5,444 nucleotides of DNA from an uncultured Erythrobacter sp. (GTDB lineage Bacteria; Pseudomonadota; Alphaproteobacteria; Sphingomonadales; Sphingomonadaceae). Below the pieces are notes generated by a model, which saw nothing but the letters and a program-made list of their open reading frames with translations, was not told the origin of the DNA and ran no database searches. The stretch covers positions 1-5,444 of the forward strand of contig CAJXTZ010000094.1 of the NCBI GenBank assembly GCA_913061345.1, written 5' to 3'. How positions within the stretch are numbered: position 1 is the first letter of the stretch; the number at the start of each line of letters is the position of its first letter. Shown here piece after piece: positions 5,443 through 5,444 of this stretch. The translations under genes and the position numbers were made by a program.

Positions 5443-5444
5443 AT

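Overview
The window looks like a chromosomal or accessory segment of an alphaproteobacterium, most likely a sphingomonad. This is inferred from the moderately GC-rich coding style, the TTG and GTG starts, and the resemblance of the proteins to Sphingomonadales-type sequences. No sequence search was possible, so the taxonomic call is soft. The DNA is densely coding and arranged as two convergent blocks that meet at 3427-3464.

Plus-strand block (1-3426). First comes the 3' end of an NAD(P)-binding SDR/NmrA-like protein, cut by the window edge. Next is a flavin-dependent amine-oxidase-type oxidoreductase (455-2143) that is split by an in-frame TAG at 1106-1108. It is followed by a small DUF442/TIGR01244-type sulfurtransferase/phosphatase-like gene (2214-2621) whose 3' end is shifted out of frame by a perfect 20-bp tandem duplication (2530-2569). 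The block ends with an ETHE1-like metallo-beta-lactamase-fold persulfide dioxygenase (2674-3426). The DUF442 and dioxygenase genes resemble the two halves of Blh (beta-lactamase-hydrolase-like) proteins and suggest a persulfide/sulfide detoxification module.

Minus-strand block (5444-3465). A small SPW-repeat-like membrane protein (5442-5053, possibly incomplete at its 5' end) lies upstream of a CueO-like multicopper oxidase (4967-3465). The oxidase has a twin-arginine/lipobox leader and methionine-rich insertions, which suggests periplasmic copper detoxification.

The most notable observations are the two gene-disrupting lesions in adjacent plus-strand genes. Removing one copy of the 20-bp repeat restores a 147-codon DUF442 frame that ends in a GTGA stop/start overlap with the dioxygenase, which is strong internal evidence that the duplication is a secondary event. 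The TAG lies between two halves in the same frame, and its bases form part of a possible ribosome-binding site for an ATG 12 nt downstream. I found no RNA gene, CRISPR array, insertion sequence or clearly novel multi-gene system. No gene-free stretch exceeds 300 bases.
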